DNA of 10,128 nt from Beroe ovata (GCA_946803715.1 CAMPET010000016.1:187583-197710); one strand, 5' to 3'. Positions 1-6,569 are shown, numbered from the stretch's first letter. Numbers and translations are program-made. Notes: generated by a model not told the origin, from the letters alone.

Positions 1-32
<32 letters not shown>
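1..32. repeat. (CA)16 microsatellite at the window edge
   Basis: Sixteen uninterrupted CA units open the window and probably continue to the left. Similar tracts at 7190-7268 and 9671-9762 show that CA/GT microsatellites are common in this genome. Confidence 0.97.
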
Positions 33-34
<2 letters not shown>

Positions 35-551
35 GTATGTATGGAATCACGATAAATTATAGATATCACGATAGGAGGATAAATTATGAAATGGAACAAT
101 GAACTTGATCATGAATCATTATCAGGAAATGTTCAATTATCTCCCGAACCGCTCTTGGAATATTGAGTGTACACTGTACCTATCTATCATGATATAGCGG
201 CGTTGTTTATAGTACCTACAGCATTGCTTAACATGGTATTATGTCCAGTGTATCATGTAAATAACAATGTACATCATTTTGCCACATAGCTCACATAGCA
301 ACACATCCTACCCTGCAACACACGTCACCTAGCAACACATGTTACCTAGCAACGCATCTTAGCAACACACATCTCTATCACCATTATAATCATTTTCTTT
401 GATCATTTCGGACGGAACTATAACTTTTCACTGAGTATCAATGAAATGAACGGGTATTATTTTCAAAGGCGCTCAGCACAATATGATAGCTGTATAAATT
501 CTGATTTTTTCAGTCGATTACTTCATCATCCCGAAATTAAATTCCTATCAA
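33..551. other. AT-rich non-coding stretch, no gene seen
   Basis: No reading frame of interest is visible on either strand. The only internal structure is a loose tandem repeat around 290-372, described separately. The stretch could be upstream intergenic DNA or an intron of the bHLH-zipper gene farther right. Confidence 0.5.
290..372. repeat. Degenerate AGCAACACAT tandem repeat
   Basis: The words AGCAACACAT, GCAACACACGTCACC, TAGCAACACATGTTACC, TAGCAACGCATC and TAGCAACACACATC follow one another at roughly 16-20 bp spacing. The copies differ at several positions, so this is an old or degenerating minisatellite. No coding role is apparent. Confidence 0.6.
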
Positions 552-571
552 TTGACGCACCACTCTCACAG

Positions 572-610
572 CAGTAATCCCCATGATGTAACACTCCCAG
601 TAATCCCCAT
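572..610. repeat. 13-bp direct repeat, two copies
   Basis: CAGTAATCCCCAT occurs at 572-584 and again at 598-610, a 26-bp period. It is a small local duplication. It lies inside a short open frame that I do not regard as coding. Confidence 0.8.
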
Positions 611-761
611 CTCTCAAATGGTATTTCAAAGTGGTAGTTGCTCTGGCATTAACCTCTATTGCAATGAGCTAACACCTACTCATGGGTCACTTTGCTGCGT
701 CAGACGCATCTATATAAACGCCAGTGAGGTTTCATTCCATGGTAACAAGGGGGNCCTAAGT

Positions 762-866
762 ACCTAACAATGTTTAGGGACTACCTAACAATGTTAAGGG
801 ACTACCTAACAATGTTAAGGGACTACCGAACAATGTTAAGGGGCTACCTAACAATGTTTAGGGACT
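762..866. repeat. 21-bp minisatellite, five copies
   Basis: Five head-to-tail 21-bp units fill exactly 105 bp. Each begins ACC(T/G)AACAATGTT and ends GGG(A/G)CT. Units 1 and 5 carry TTTAGGGACT, while units 2-4 carry TTAAGGG. Each unit is partly self-complementary, with AACA and TGTT arms around one base and CCTAA and TTAGG arms in the outer copies, so each could fold as a small hairpin. An undetermined base (754) sits just left of the array. A 13-bp match to the unit, CTACCTAACAATG, recurs at 7656-7668. Confidence 0.95.
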
Positions 867-1504
867 ATAATAGTGTGAGTGAAGCTGTTGTTATGAGTAG
901 TAAACGTTACTCATATTCTCTCCCATAGGTTGCTATGTTGCGGTTAGCCAGCACCGCCTTACACAACACGTTCATACTATAATTGTGATGTGCGTTGCTC
1001 GATGCGAATCCCTTTCCGACAATGTTCGAGTTCTAAACTTCAATTTTTCGAAGATAAGGCCTAATAAGGGTAATGACTATTCACCACTGAACCTTATTCG
1101 ATAGCTATAGCAGTTTCTAGCTTATCCTTGTTTGTTTCTTGTACTAGGTGTTGTAGGTATATGACTTGCATTTATTAGAGAAAGGTTCTGCATGTAATCC
1201 TATTTGCAGCCAATGAATCGATTGCGGGGATAATTCATCGTGTTTTATGTTCACACAGATTGTATCACTATATATTAGCATTCTCTCCCAATGTTTGGTC
1301 TTTGTTTTCATAGTGTAGTTGTTGTCCCAAAATATGCAATGTACATTGTTCATCGCATGATGCTTAGATTTTGCTACCAATGCTTACAAATTTACACACA
1401 ATTCCACTCAATTGTACGATGTATGTGTATACCTCTTTACATATTTTCCATACACTATGTTATACATAATTGTTTACATTTTACACCCCGGTTAGGCACA
1501 CACT
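867..1504. other. Non-coding stretch, no gene seen
   Basis: I recognise no conserved protein on either strand. Open frames of 78 and 103 codons overlap on opposite strands here, but they lack any family signature and have AT-rich, non-coding composition. A short inverted repeat with 8-bp arms lies at 892-915. Confidence 0.5.
892..915. repeat. Inverted repeat, 8-bp arms
   Basis: TATGAGTA at 892-899 is the exact reverse complement of TACTCATA at 908-915, with an 8-base spacer that contains AACGT. It lies 26 bp beyond the 21-bp minisatellite. No function is indicated. Confidence 0.7.
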
Positions 1505-1580
1505 ACATATCGTTACTACCTATACATATCGTTACTACCTATACATATCGTGACTACCTATACATATCGTTACTACCTAT
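1505..1580. repeat. 19-bp minisatellite, four copies
   Basis: Four tandem 19-bp units begin ACATATCG and end ACTACCTAT. Only the third differs, by T to G at position 10, and a fifth copy breaks off after ACAT. The near-identity suggests recent expansion. The unit shares the word ACTACCTA with the 21-bp minisatellite at 762-866. Confidence 0.95.
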
Positions 1581-1968
1581 ACATTTTATTTCCATCGTCT
1601 AGAACGGACGTTTGTACCTTCACTCCTATAAACAGTTTATTTAAAGCTCATCGGCTTATCTGCGAAATTGTACACGCGAATCAGGATTCCGTTCTGTGGA
1701 ATTCACCGGTACAACACTGTCATTCAGTTTCACTGTGTGTACACTGTCCGCTTTCTAGAACTCTAGAAGTTTTTTCCGAAATCTACCTACTGAATGAATT
1801 TCACCTCTGGTCGTGTTCTCAACACTTATGACATGTCAATGGTAGTCGAATTGCCCGAACCAAAAGTTTATTTTCCATCAATATCGACTGCAGAAGAACC
1901 GTTATAACTCTTGAGTCTAGCTTTTGGGTCGATGAGAAATAAGATAAGAGTTTAAAGTTCTAACGTTT
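1581..1968. other. Region upstream of the bHLH-zipper frame
   Basis: About 390 bp precede the frame that starts at 1969. The stretch contains CCTATAAA at 1625-1632 and several upstream ATGs followed by stops. The last in-frame stop before 1969 is TAA at 1945-1947. No good splice acceptor lies between that stop and 1969. The stretch could be promoter and 5' UTR, or the end of an intron whose acceptor is TTACAG at 2021-2026, inside the frame. Confidence 0.4.
1625..1632 (+). promoter_or_regulatory. Possible TATA box
   Basis: CCTATAAA is a good match to a metazoan TATA box on the plus strand, about 340 bp before the ATG at 1969, with a weak initiator-like TCATCG some 20 bp on. In AT-rich DNA such a match is expected by chance, and it matters only if the bHLH-zipper gene has no upstream exons. 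Confidence 0.2.
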
Positions 1969-2748
1969 ATGAAATATGATCTAGAAAGTGGTTCCTTGAA
2001 AGTATTAACACATGTCAATGTTACAGGATTATCCCCCAAGTCTATGACACCTGACACGCCCCTCTCTCCCGATGACATGAACATGAACTTCGGAAACTTC
2101 GAGATCGACTCCATATTCGAGCGGATCACGTTACCCAGCAACGAGAAACCTGAACAAGATTCCCAGATGAATATCGAGATACCGATCAACTCGCTCCCCT
2201 CATCCTACACGTACAGCAACACAGTTCCCCACCAGCCGGTTTTCACATACTACCCGGAAAGCCCGGGAACACCCAACTTCTCCATGATGCCCAACATGAC
2301 GTCACAGCAGCACATGTCGTGCCCCGCACACCTCGGCATACACAAGCCGGAATCCACCTTCTCTGACGAGATGAAGCAGTATACCAAGGAACGGCAGAAG
2401 AAGGATAATCACAATGCTATCGAGAGACGGAGAAGGTTTAACATCAATGATCGGATCAAGGAATTGGGAACGCTCCTCCCTAAGCAGGACCCTGAAATCC
2501 GACCAAATAAGGGGACCATACTGAAGAGTTCAGTGGACTACATTGAGTCACTCCAGAGTGACCAGATGCTGTGGAATAAGCAGCGGGACGCCATGTCCGC
2601 CAGGATAGCCCATCTCGAGAACTGCTTGAGGAAGCATGGTATTAGTGAGAGCGAATGGGGTCCGAGCATAGACATTGACTTATTCTCACATCACACGTAC
2701 CCTGTCAAGATAAAGCAGGAACCGGAAACTTCGTTCTTCGCGGAATGA
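1969..2748 (+). CDS. MITF/TFE-family bHLH-leucine-zipper factor
   Basis: This 259-codon frame encodes a nuclear DNA-binding factor of the MiT family (MITF, TFEB, TFE3, TFEC), which binds E-boxes as dimers. The basic region (residues 140-156) reads [18 protein letters not shown] and holds the E-box contacts His148, Glu152 and Arg156. Helix 1 ([14 protein letters not shown]), a short loop (172-180) and helix 2 ([12 protein letters not shown]) follow. A zipper with I192, L195, W202, M209, I213, L216 and L220 comes next. SCPA (117-120) matches the family segment before the basic region. I248-K249-Q250-E251 is the SUMO consensus, equivalent to IKQEP of MITF. Six Ser/Thr-Pro sites (22, 27, 30, 33, 98, 101) could be kinase targets. 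The family's N-terminal Rag-binding part and Ser-rich C-terminus are missing. The start is uncertain: the ATG context is poor, and TTACAG at 2021-2026 could be the acceptor of a terminal exon beginning at 2027. Confidence 0.88.
   Translation: MKYDLESGSLKVLTHVNVTGLSPKSMTPDTPLSPDDMNMNFGNFEIDSIFERITLPSNEKPEQDSQMNIEIPINSLPSSYTYSNTVPHQPVFTYYPESPGTPNFSMMPNMTSQQHMSCPAHLGIHKPESTFSDEMKQYTKERQKKDNHNAIERRRRFNINDRIKELGTLLPKQDPEIRPNKGTILKSSVDYIESLQSDQMLWNKQRDAMSARIAHLENCLRKHGISESEWGPSIDIDLFSHHTYPVKIKQEPETSFFAE
2021..2027 (+). other. Candidate 3' splice site before bHLH exon
   Basis: TTACAG followed by G is a good acceptor match, though its pyrimidine tract is weak. Sequence to its right is clearly more GC-rich and coding-like than that to its left. 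If it is used, the exon starts at 2027 within codon 20 (phase 1), and the first 19 residues of the frame are intronic. Confidence 0.4.
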
Positions 2749-2767
2749 GACAGGAAGAGAGTGTCTG

Positions 2768-2842
2768 TGGTGTGTGACACTATGTGCGCGACACTGTGTG
2801 TGCGACACTGTGGTGTGCGACACTATGTGCGCGACACTGTGT
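2768..2842 (+). repeat. 14-15-bp repeat array in the 3' UTR
   Basis: The core GACACT occurs five times, starting at 2776, 2790, 2804, 2819 and 2833, so the period is 14, 14, 15, 14. Each core is embedded in TGTG(C/T)GCGACACT(A/G)TG-type sequence. The array starts about 20 bp after the stop codon and would be transcribed in the 3' UTR. Confidence 0.85.
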
Positions 2843-2964
2843 TCGCTCCCTGAGATAAACTTCGGATGTTTGTGCGTGTGTGTGTTGCTTGCTTATCTCA
2901 TATTCCAGTGGCAGGGAAAGAAACAAAGGAGAACAATTAATATTGCTCGCATGGTGGAGTTATT

Positions 2965-2970
2965 AATAAA
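2965..2970 (+). terminator. Poly(A) signal AATAAA
   Basis: A canonical AATAAA stands 217 bp after the stop codon. A second AATAAA lies at 3859-3864 and could serve a longer transcript that would include the E-box cluster at 3076-3110. Confidence 0.55.
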
Positions 2971-3064
2971 TACGTAGATCTGTAGTCTTGTTAACTTGTC
3001 TGTAACTTATTCAGGAATAGTGTATGACGCGATAGTTGATGTGATAAATACCGAGCTCACGAAT

Positions 3065-3111
3065 ACGTGTCCGGACACGTGTTGGAATTCGTCACGTGTT
3101 CTGACACGTGT
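3065..3111. promoter_or_regulatory. Cluster of three CACGTG E-boxes
   Basis: CACGTG occurs at 3076-3081, 3093-3098 and 3105-3110, each followed by T or TT. A fourth ACGTGT stands at 3065-3070. The second site reads GTCACGTGTT, matching eight of ten bases of the palindromic CLEAR element (GTCACGTGAC) used by TFEB/TFE3. The first two ACGTGT words form a perfect 16-bp palindrome, ACGTGTCCGGACACGT, at 3065-3080. MiT-family factors bind CACGTG, so feedback on the neighbouring gene is conceivable. That role is inference; the site cluster itself is seen. Confidence 0.6.
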
Positions 3112-3120
3112 TCTGAGACG

Positions 3121-4830
3121 ATGTAACGTTGACATTCGATCGAAACGTTATTATCTGAGACTATATTATCCCAGCTACTATAATCTAGTGTGCTATCGCA
3201 TCACTATCGTGTTTATGATAATTAATCTCTATAACCGGCGACCCCACATCTTACTTTATAGATTTCCAAATGTGTTTTCGTTGTTCGAAACGAGTGTGTG
3301 TGTGTGTTGATATGGGATGTTATGTTTATATTACAATGAAGTTTGTTATAATCATCGCACACGCAGCAAGATTTTAGTTGTATTGTGTTATGATGAATTC
3401 GTGTTAAAATAATGTGAAGGGTTATGATTTAAAATCATTCTTAAGAACAAAATGTTTTATGTTGTTTGATATATTCGATTGTTATGAATTTGTAAATACG
3501 TCGATTAGTCCATGTACTTTGTATATAGAGGCAGTAGTAAAATTATCATCAAAAATCAACATCTCTAAAAAATAATCATCTTTCCAGAAAAATATCGGAT
3601 ATGATTTTCCATCTTACATAGTATATATCGTACATGAAATGTTTGACGGCTTTCTTGGCATATTCTATAGTTAAAACATTGAGAAGTTAATAATGTTATT
3701 TGATACAGTGTTTATTAACCTTCATGCGATTTATCTCTGCTTGAAGAGTTACTTTTACTTTCAATGATAGGAAGAAACTGAAGGGATTGAAAACAGTTAA
3801 TCATTGAAGTTTCTGTATTTTGATCCGTTTTTATCGTCTTAAATACTAGATCTAATCAAATAAACATTCAGACATTTAAGATTTTTACGATTTGCTTTGC
3901 AATAATGTAATCATTTAGAAAACTATCGACCGTGAAAGCGAAATTTTTAACAGTTTTATAAGTTTTAAACTTCTCATAGACAACTATGTTTCAAAACTTA
4001 GTTTGTTATCACTTTCAAAAGGAACCCAATAGTTTTCCTTGTTCTCTGTGTTATTGAAATGTAAATTCTCGAACCTCTATTAATAACCTACACACTGTGT
4101 GGTACGTAGCGCGCGACTGCTCTTATGGTATACAAACGCGCAAACAGTGCACGTTGGAATTATGTGATTTGCGCGCGCGCGTACCTACAGCGCGTTTCCG
4201 TGATGTAGCAACAGAAACACGCCGTGGTTTTTTATTTGGCATCTCTTTGCCTAACGAGTCTCTCATTGCCCGTTGGAAACTTCCGGGATTATTGAAATTT
4301 TCAAAATTTCTCTACTATCCTGTTCCACTCAACTTCAGCATTCAGATCCATTACTCAGCATTTTGTTAGTGATTGGGTAAATCACATACACTGTGATTCA
4401 AGAGTATAGCATACCGTGGTGTTTTCACCTCTATAACGGAAAAGCATGATCTACGGTGTGGTGAACATTGCTACATGATACAATGTTGAAAATAATACCG
4501 ATATAATACATAAGATCAAGAAGAATCAGGTATCATAACTATTATAACTTAACGGTCATAACCCAAAATAAAATATGTCGTAATCATATTTATGCTAATC
4601 AAATTGAAGTTAGTCTTCTCGAAAAATTAACTGGAAATGGAACTCGAATTTGAATGATCTAAATTTCGTCCGCCCAAAACTTCTCGTCCGCACTTATTCG
4701 TTTAACTGAACGAGAAGCGTCTAGATTATTCACGAATTTCTCAACAGCAACTCTCAAAGTTGCATAACCAAATTTCAAGTAAATAGTAAAACTGCCCATC
4801 TCGACAGTAATAATGGAAAGTCTGCGGAGG
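3121..4830. other. AT-rich intergenic stretch, no gene seen
   Basis: I see no conserved protein, RNA gene or transposon signature in these 1.7 kb between the convergent genes. A 90-codon open frame at 4097-4369 has no recognisable motif. The only compositional oddity is the CG-alternating tract near 4171-4184. A minus-strand poly(A) signal, AATAAA (complement of 4231-4236), could end a long version of the EF-hand transcript. Confidence 0.5.
4171..4184. repeat. Alternating purine-pyrimidine GC run
   Basis: GCGCGCGCGCGTAC is an alternating purine-pyrimidine run of the kind that favours Z-DNA. It is unusual in an AT-rich neighbourhood, and further GCGC words lie at about 4108-4116 and 4190. No function is shown. 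Confidence 0.6.
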
Positions 4831-4831
4831 G

Positions 4832-4837
4832 TTTATT
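4832..4837 (-). terminator. AATAAA overlapping the EF-hand stop codon
   Basis: The last codon and stop, CAA TAA, followed by ACC, create AATAAA on the minus strand. If used, it would give a 3' UTR of only about 10-30 nt. The next minus-strand AATAAA is about 600 bp farther on (4231-4236). Sequence alone does not show which is used. Confidence 0.3.
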
Positions 4838-4901
4838 GGAAGAGGTGCACGTTGTTAGAAAATTCTACAAAACTGATGTAGCCATCGTTGTCGAAATCCA
4901 C
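4833..4901 (-). CDS. EF-hand gene exon 4 (EF4 and stop)
   Basis: A strong acceptor, TTTTTTTTTCAG, precedes GTGGATTTCGAC. The 69 nt encode VDFDNDGYISFVEFSNNV, then HLFQ and TAA. Loop residues D128, D130, D132, G133, I135 and E139 are all canonical. The exon begins in phase 0. Confidence 0.88.
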   Translation of the reverse strand: MDFDNDGYISFVEFSNNVHLFQ

Positions 4902-6420
4902 CTGAAAAAAAATTGGGGATAAGCATACCATCTGGCGTAGTTTTATGGACAAAACGGAATATAAATTAGTTAATTATTCAATAATTATTCAATAAGTTAG
5001 TTATTCAATAAGTTAGTTAATTATTCAATAGACAGAACGGAGGATATCTTGGATTTCAAGAAACGCGTGACCCTAGATGTAACGTGAAGTCAAACCTGTC
5101 TCATAATGTTATCCAACTCTTCAGTCGTGACTTTCTTTCGACCGTACAATCGCAGTGCTTTCTTTAGTTCTGATTTGCTGATTCGCTTGTTCCCTACAAA
5201 GTGTGAAATTGATCACTTATGTATGTGAGAGTGTGACATCTATCGAACTGCACTTGACGTCGACAATTTCAATGACCATTCGCATTTTACCGTCTTTGTC
5301 GAGAATTTCGAAGACCTTGATGAGCTCTTCCTGTTTTCTGTTCTGGTGATGCATCCTCATCATGATGGTCAACATCTCTGAAAAGTTGATTGCCCCGTCC
5401 CCGTCTTGATCAACCTGTAAAAAATAGGAAGGCGGGAGATTAGAGAAAGGAGGTAAGGGTGCCCAGGTGTCGGTTGGCATGTTTTGATTGGTTGATATGT
5501 GCGCTTTGATGGGTTGATTTCAGAATGAAGTAAGTGTAACCCAGCCTCTTGAGGTTTACAACTCATGCATAACTCTCATCACGTTTAATGATAAACAGAA
5601 ATTGGAACTGGTAGAGCAACAGGCCTGAGGATCCGGGTTGAAGTCCGGGTCAATCCCATACTTTTCTGAGTTCCCTATTCATTACTTGGTCATGATCTTA
5701 TTTAATTGATTAACAGAATATCTAACCAGATAATCATTGAACAATCGATGTGTGGTTACACTGCTCATGGATAACCATAGCAACCATACCAGATACCAGG
5801 ATACCTGATTACCATAACTACCTGCTGTTATGGTTACCATAACTACATGCTGTGATCATAATTAATACTCAGCATGATGAATGCGAAATGGGTTGTTCAT
5901 AACGGCCGGTTGTTCATTATGAATGCTGGACTGAGTTGCAGTTGCTTAAATTACCTGCTACGGGATGTAATCACTACATAACTAATCATGACTATAATAA
6001 TCATCACATTGGAGTTTGTATTGATCTAACTGAATCTCTCCGATAACGGTTAACCAAATTAGGTCATGATACCTAATTGATATGTTACACATGACTTGAT
6101 AAATATAGCGTGGTAATTAGGATAATAATTCACGATAATTATGGCATTGTAGTCCATGTCTATGTGATCCGAAATGATAGCACACAAGCACTATAAGCTT
6201 TTTCAGCAGCACTTAGGAGTGAAGTGAGTGATGCCAAGTCTGCACAAGTGAATGGTCTGCACACCTCATTCATCAATTCCTTGAGCTCCTCATCCGAGAT
6301 GACCACGCCCATTTTCTGGAACCCCAGTCTCAGATCTGAGAAGGAGAGAGAGCCGTCCTGGTTTCTGTCGAATGCCCCGAATATTGCCCTCGTATTTGCA
6401 TCAACTTGTTCTGTCGACAT
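4833..6420 (-). CDS. Calmodulin-like four-EF-hand protein, complete
   Basis: Four exons, 6420-6265, 5414-5291, 5193-5096 and 4901-4833, join in frame to 447 nt, giving 148 residues and a stop. That is one residue short of calmodulin counted with its Met. All introns are GT-AG. The protein is a cytosolic Ca2+ sensor by family. EF1 (Asp18-Asp29) has Asp at loop position 12, where Glu is usual. EF2 (Asp54-Glu65) is canonical. EF3 (Asp91-Glu102) has Lys96 at position 6 instead of Gly. EF4 (Asp128-Glu139) is canonical. The Met-rich stretch MLTIMMRMHH after EF2 matches the calmodulin central helix. The C-terminus, HLFQ, is a few residues past EF4. It is not calmodulin itself, since identity outside the loops is modest. 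The start at 6420 is the first ATG after an in-frame stretch without EF features. Its partner is unknown. Confidence 0.88.
4902..5095 (-). other. Intron 3 (194 bp) with an internal repeat
   Basis: The donor is GTTTGA and the acceptor is TTTCAG. At 4964-5030 the intron holds a small array. TTATTCAATAAGTTAG is perfectly duplicated at 4985-5000 and 5001-5016, and is flanked by TTAATTATTCAATA at 4970-4983 and 5017-5030. Confidence 0.8.
4964..5030. repeat. ATTATTCAATA tandem array in intron 3
   Basis: Two exact 16-bp copies lie between two exact 14-bp copies of a related word, all sharing TTATTCAATA. It is a small AT-rich minisatellite inside a short intron. Confidence 0.8.
5096..5193 (-). CDS. 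EF-hand gene exon 3 (EF3 loop and linker)
   Basis: The acceptor TTTGTAG precedes GGAACAAGCG. The first two bases complete Gly94, split with exon 2. The 98 nt then encode NKRISKSELKKALRLYG, RKKVTTEELDNIMRQ. Lys96 occupies loop position 6. The exon ends in phase 0 before donor GTTTGA. Confidence 0.87.
5194..5290 (-). other. Intron 2 (97 bp)
   Basis: The donor GTAAAA and acceptor GTAG bound this small intron. It interrupts the EF3 loop after DKDG, a position also used in many calmodulin-type genes. Translating through it gives nonsense unlike an EF-hand, which supports the splice. Confidence 0.82.
5291..5414 (-). CDS. EF-hand gene exon 2 (EF2, central helix)
   Basis: The acceptor TTTTTTACAG precedes GTTGATCAAGAC. 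The 124 nt encode VDQDGDGAINFSEM, LTIMMRMHHQNRKQEELIKVF and EILDKD plus one base of Gly94. The EF2 loop (Asp54 to Glu65) is fully canonical. The exon starts in phase 0, so it can be joined to either exon 1 or the similar exon at 9828-9938. Confidence 0.9.
5601..5660 (+). repeat. Degenerate tRNA-like SINE-type fragment
   Basis: TGGTAGAGCAACAGG at 5609-5623 resembles a Pol III A box. GGTTGAAGTCC at 5636-5646 matches a B box (GGTTCGANTCC) except at two positions, and is flanked by CCGG words that can pair as a short T-arm. The spacing between the boxes is about 7 nt shorter than in a functional tRNA, and no acceptor stem or anticodon arm can be drawn. It therefore looks like the decayed head of a tRNA-derived SINE. 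Confidence 0.4.
5809..5856. repeat. ACCATAACTAC direct and inverted repeats
   Basis: ACCATAACTAC(C/A)TGCTGT occurs twice, around TTATGG and GTTATGG words that are its reverse complement. GTTATGG, TTA, CCATAAC forms a near-perfect 17-bp palindrome in the middle. It lies in intron 1 of the EF-hand gene. Confidence 0.7.
6057..6078. repeat. Inverted repeat, 8-bp arms
   Basis: AATTAGGT at 6057-6064 is the exact reverse complement of ACCTAATT at 6071-6078, around the six-base spacer CATGAT. It lies in intron 1 of the EF-hand gene, with no evident role. Confidence 0.75.
6265..6420 (-). CDS. EF-hand gene exon 1 (start codon, EF1)
   Basis: The 156 coding nt encode 52 residues beginning MSTEQVDANTRAIFGAF. 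The EF1 loop is DRNQDGSLSFSD (Asp18-Asp29), and the exon ends at LKELMNE. The donor is GTGTGC, weaker than the others, in phase 0. The context TCAATG is not a strong Kozak match. TGTAG at 6451-6455 (complement) could be the acceptor of an upstream 5' UTR intron, so transcription may start farther right. Confidence 0.83.
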
Positions 6421-6485
6421 TGACACGATCCCCAGTACGATTCCTACATGAAATCGAGAGTTGCGTTTCAGAGAATGTGACAAGC

Positions 6486-6563
6486 GGAATACCCAATGTC
6501 GGGAATACTCAGCGTCGCGAATACCCAACAGTTCTGTTGGGTATTCGGGACATTGGGTATTCG
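6486..6563. repeat. 16-bp units forming a hairpin
   Basis: Three forward units (6486-6501, 6502-6517, 6518-6533) share the core GAATAC(C/T)CA. Two inverted units (6534-6547, 6548-6563) carry TTGGGTATTCG. CGAATACCCAACAG at 6518-6531 is the perfect 14-bp reverse complement of 6534-6547, with TT between. Unit 1 can also pair with the last inverted unit over 14 bp, leaving unit 2 unpaired. The structure lies 66-143 bp upstream of the EF-hand start codon. Confidence 0.9.
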
Positions 6564-6569
6564 CGAAGC

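Larger units (their letters stand above)
2749..2970 (+). other. 3' UTR of the bHLH-zipper gene
   Basis: The stop is TGA at 2746-2748 and the first AATAAA is 217 bp on, a normal 3' UTR length. The UTR begins with the GACACT repeat array and is otherwise unremarkable. Confidence 0.55.
5415..6264 (-). other. Intron 1 (850 bp) of the EF-hand gene
   Basis: The intron runs from donor GTGTGC (6264 downward) to acceptor TTTACAG (5415). It contains a tRNA-like SINE-type fragment near 5601-5660, repeated ACCATAACTAC words at 5809-5856, GGTTGTTCAT twice near 5890-5920, and an inverted repeat at 6057-6078. No exon-like sequence is seen inside it. Confidence 0.8.

Noticed and set aside
762-866. Telomere-like TTTAGGG words in the 21-bp array
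   Set aside because: The heptamer occurs only once per 21-bp unit, and only in two units. The array is an ordinary minisatellite, not an interstitial telomere.
762-866. CRISPR-like regular repeats
   Set aside because: The repeats are head-to-tail without unique spacers, and the genome is animal nuclear DNA.
2297-2304. Perfect CRE palindrome TGACGTCA
   Set aside because: It lies inside the bHLH-zipper coding exon (Met-Thr-Ser codons) and is most simply explained as coding sequence.
4097-4369. 90-codon open frame on the plus strand
   Set aside because: It has no recognisable motif, its composition is not coding-like, and it overlaps a CG-alternating tract. Its length is within chance for this DNA.
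5609-5646. Functional tRNA gene
   Set aside because: The A-to-B-box distance is too short, the B box has two mismatches, and no acceptor stem or anticodon arm forms.
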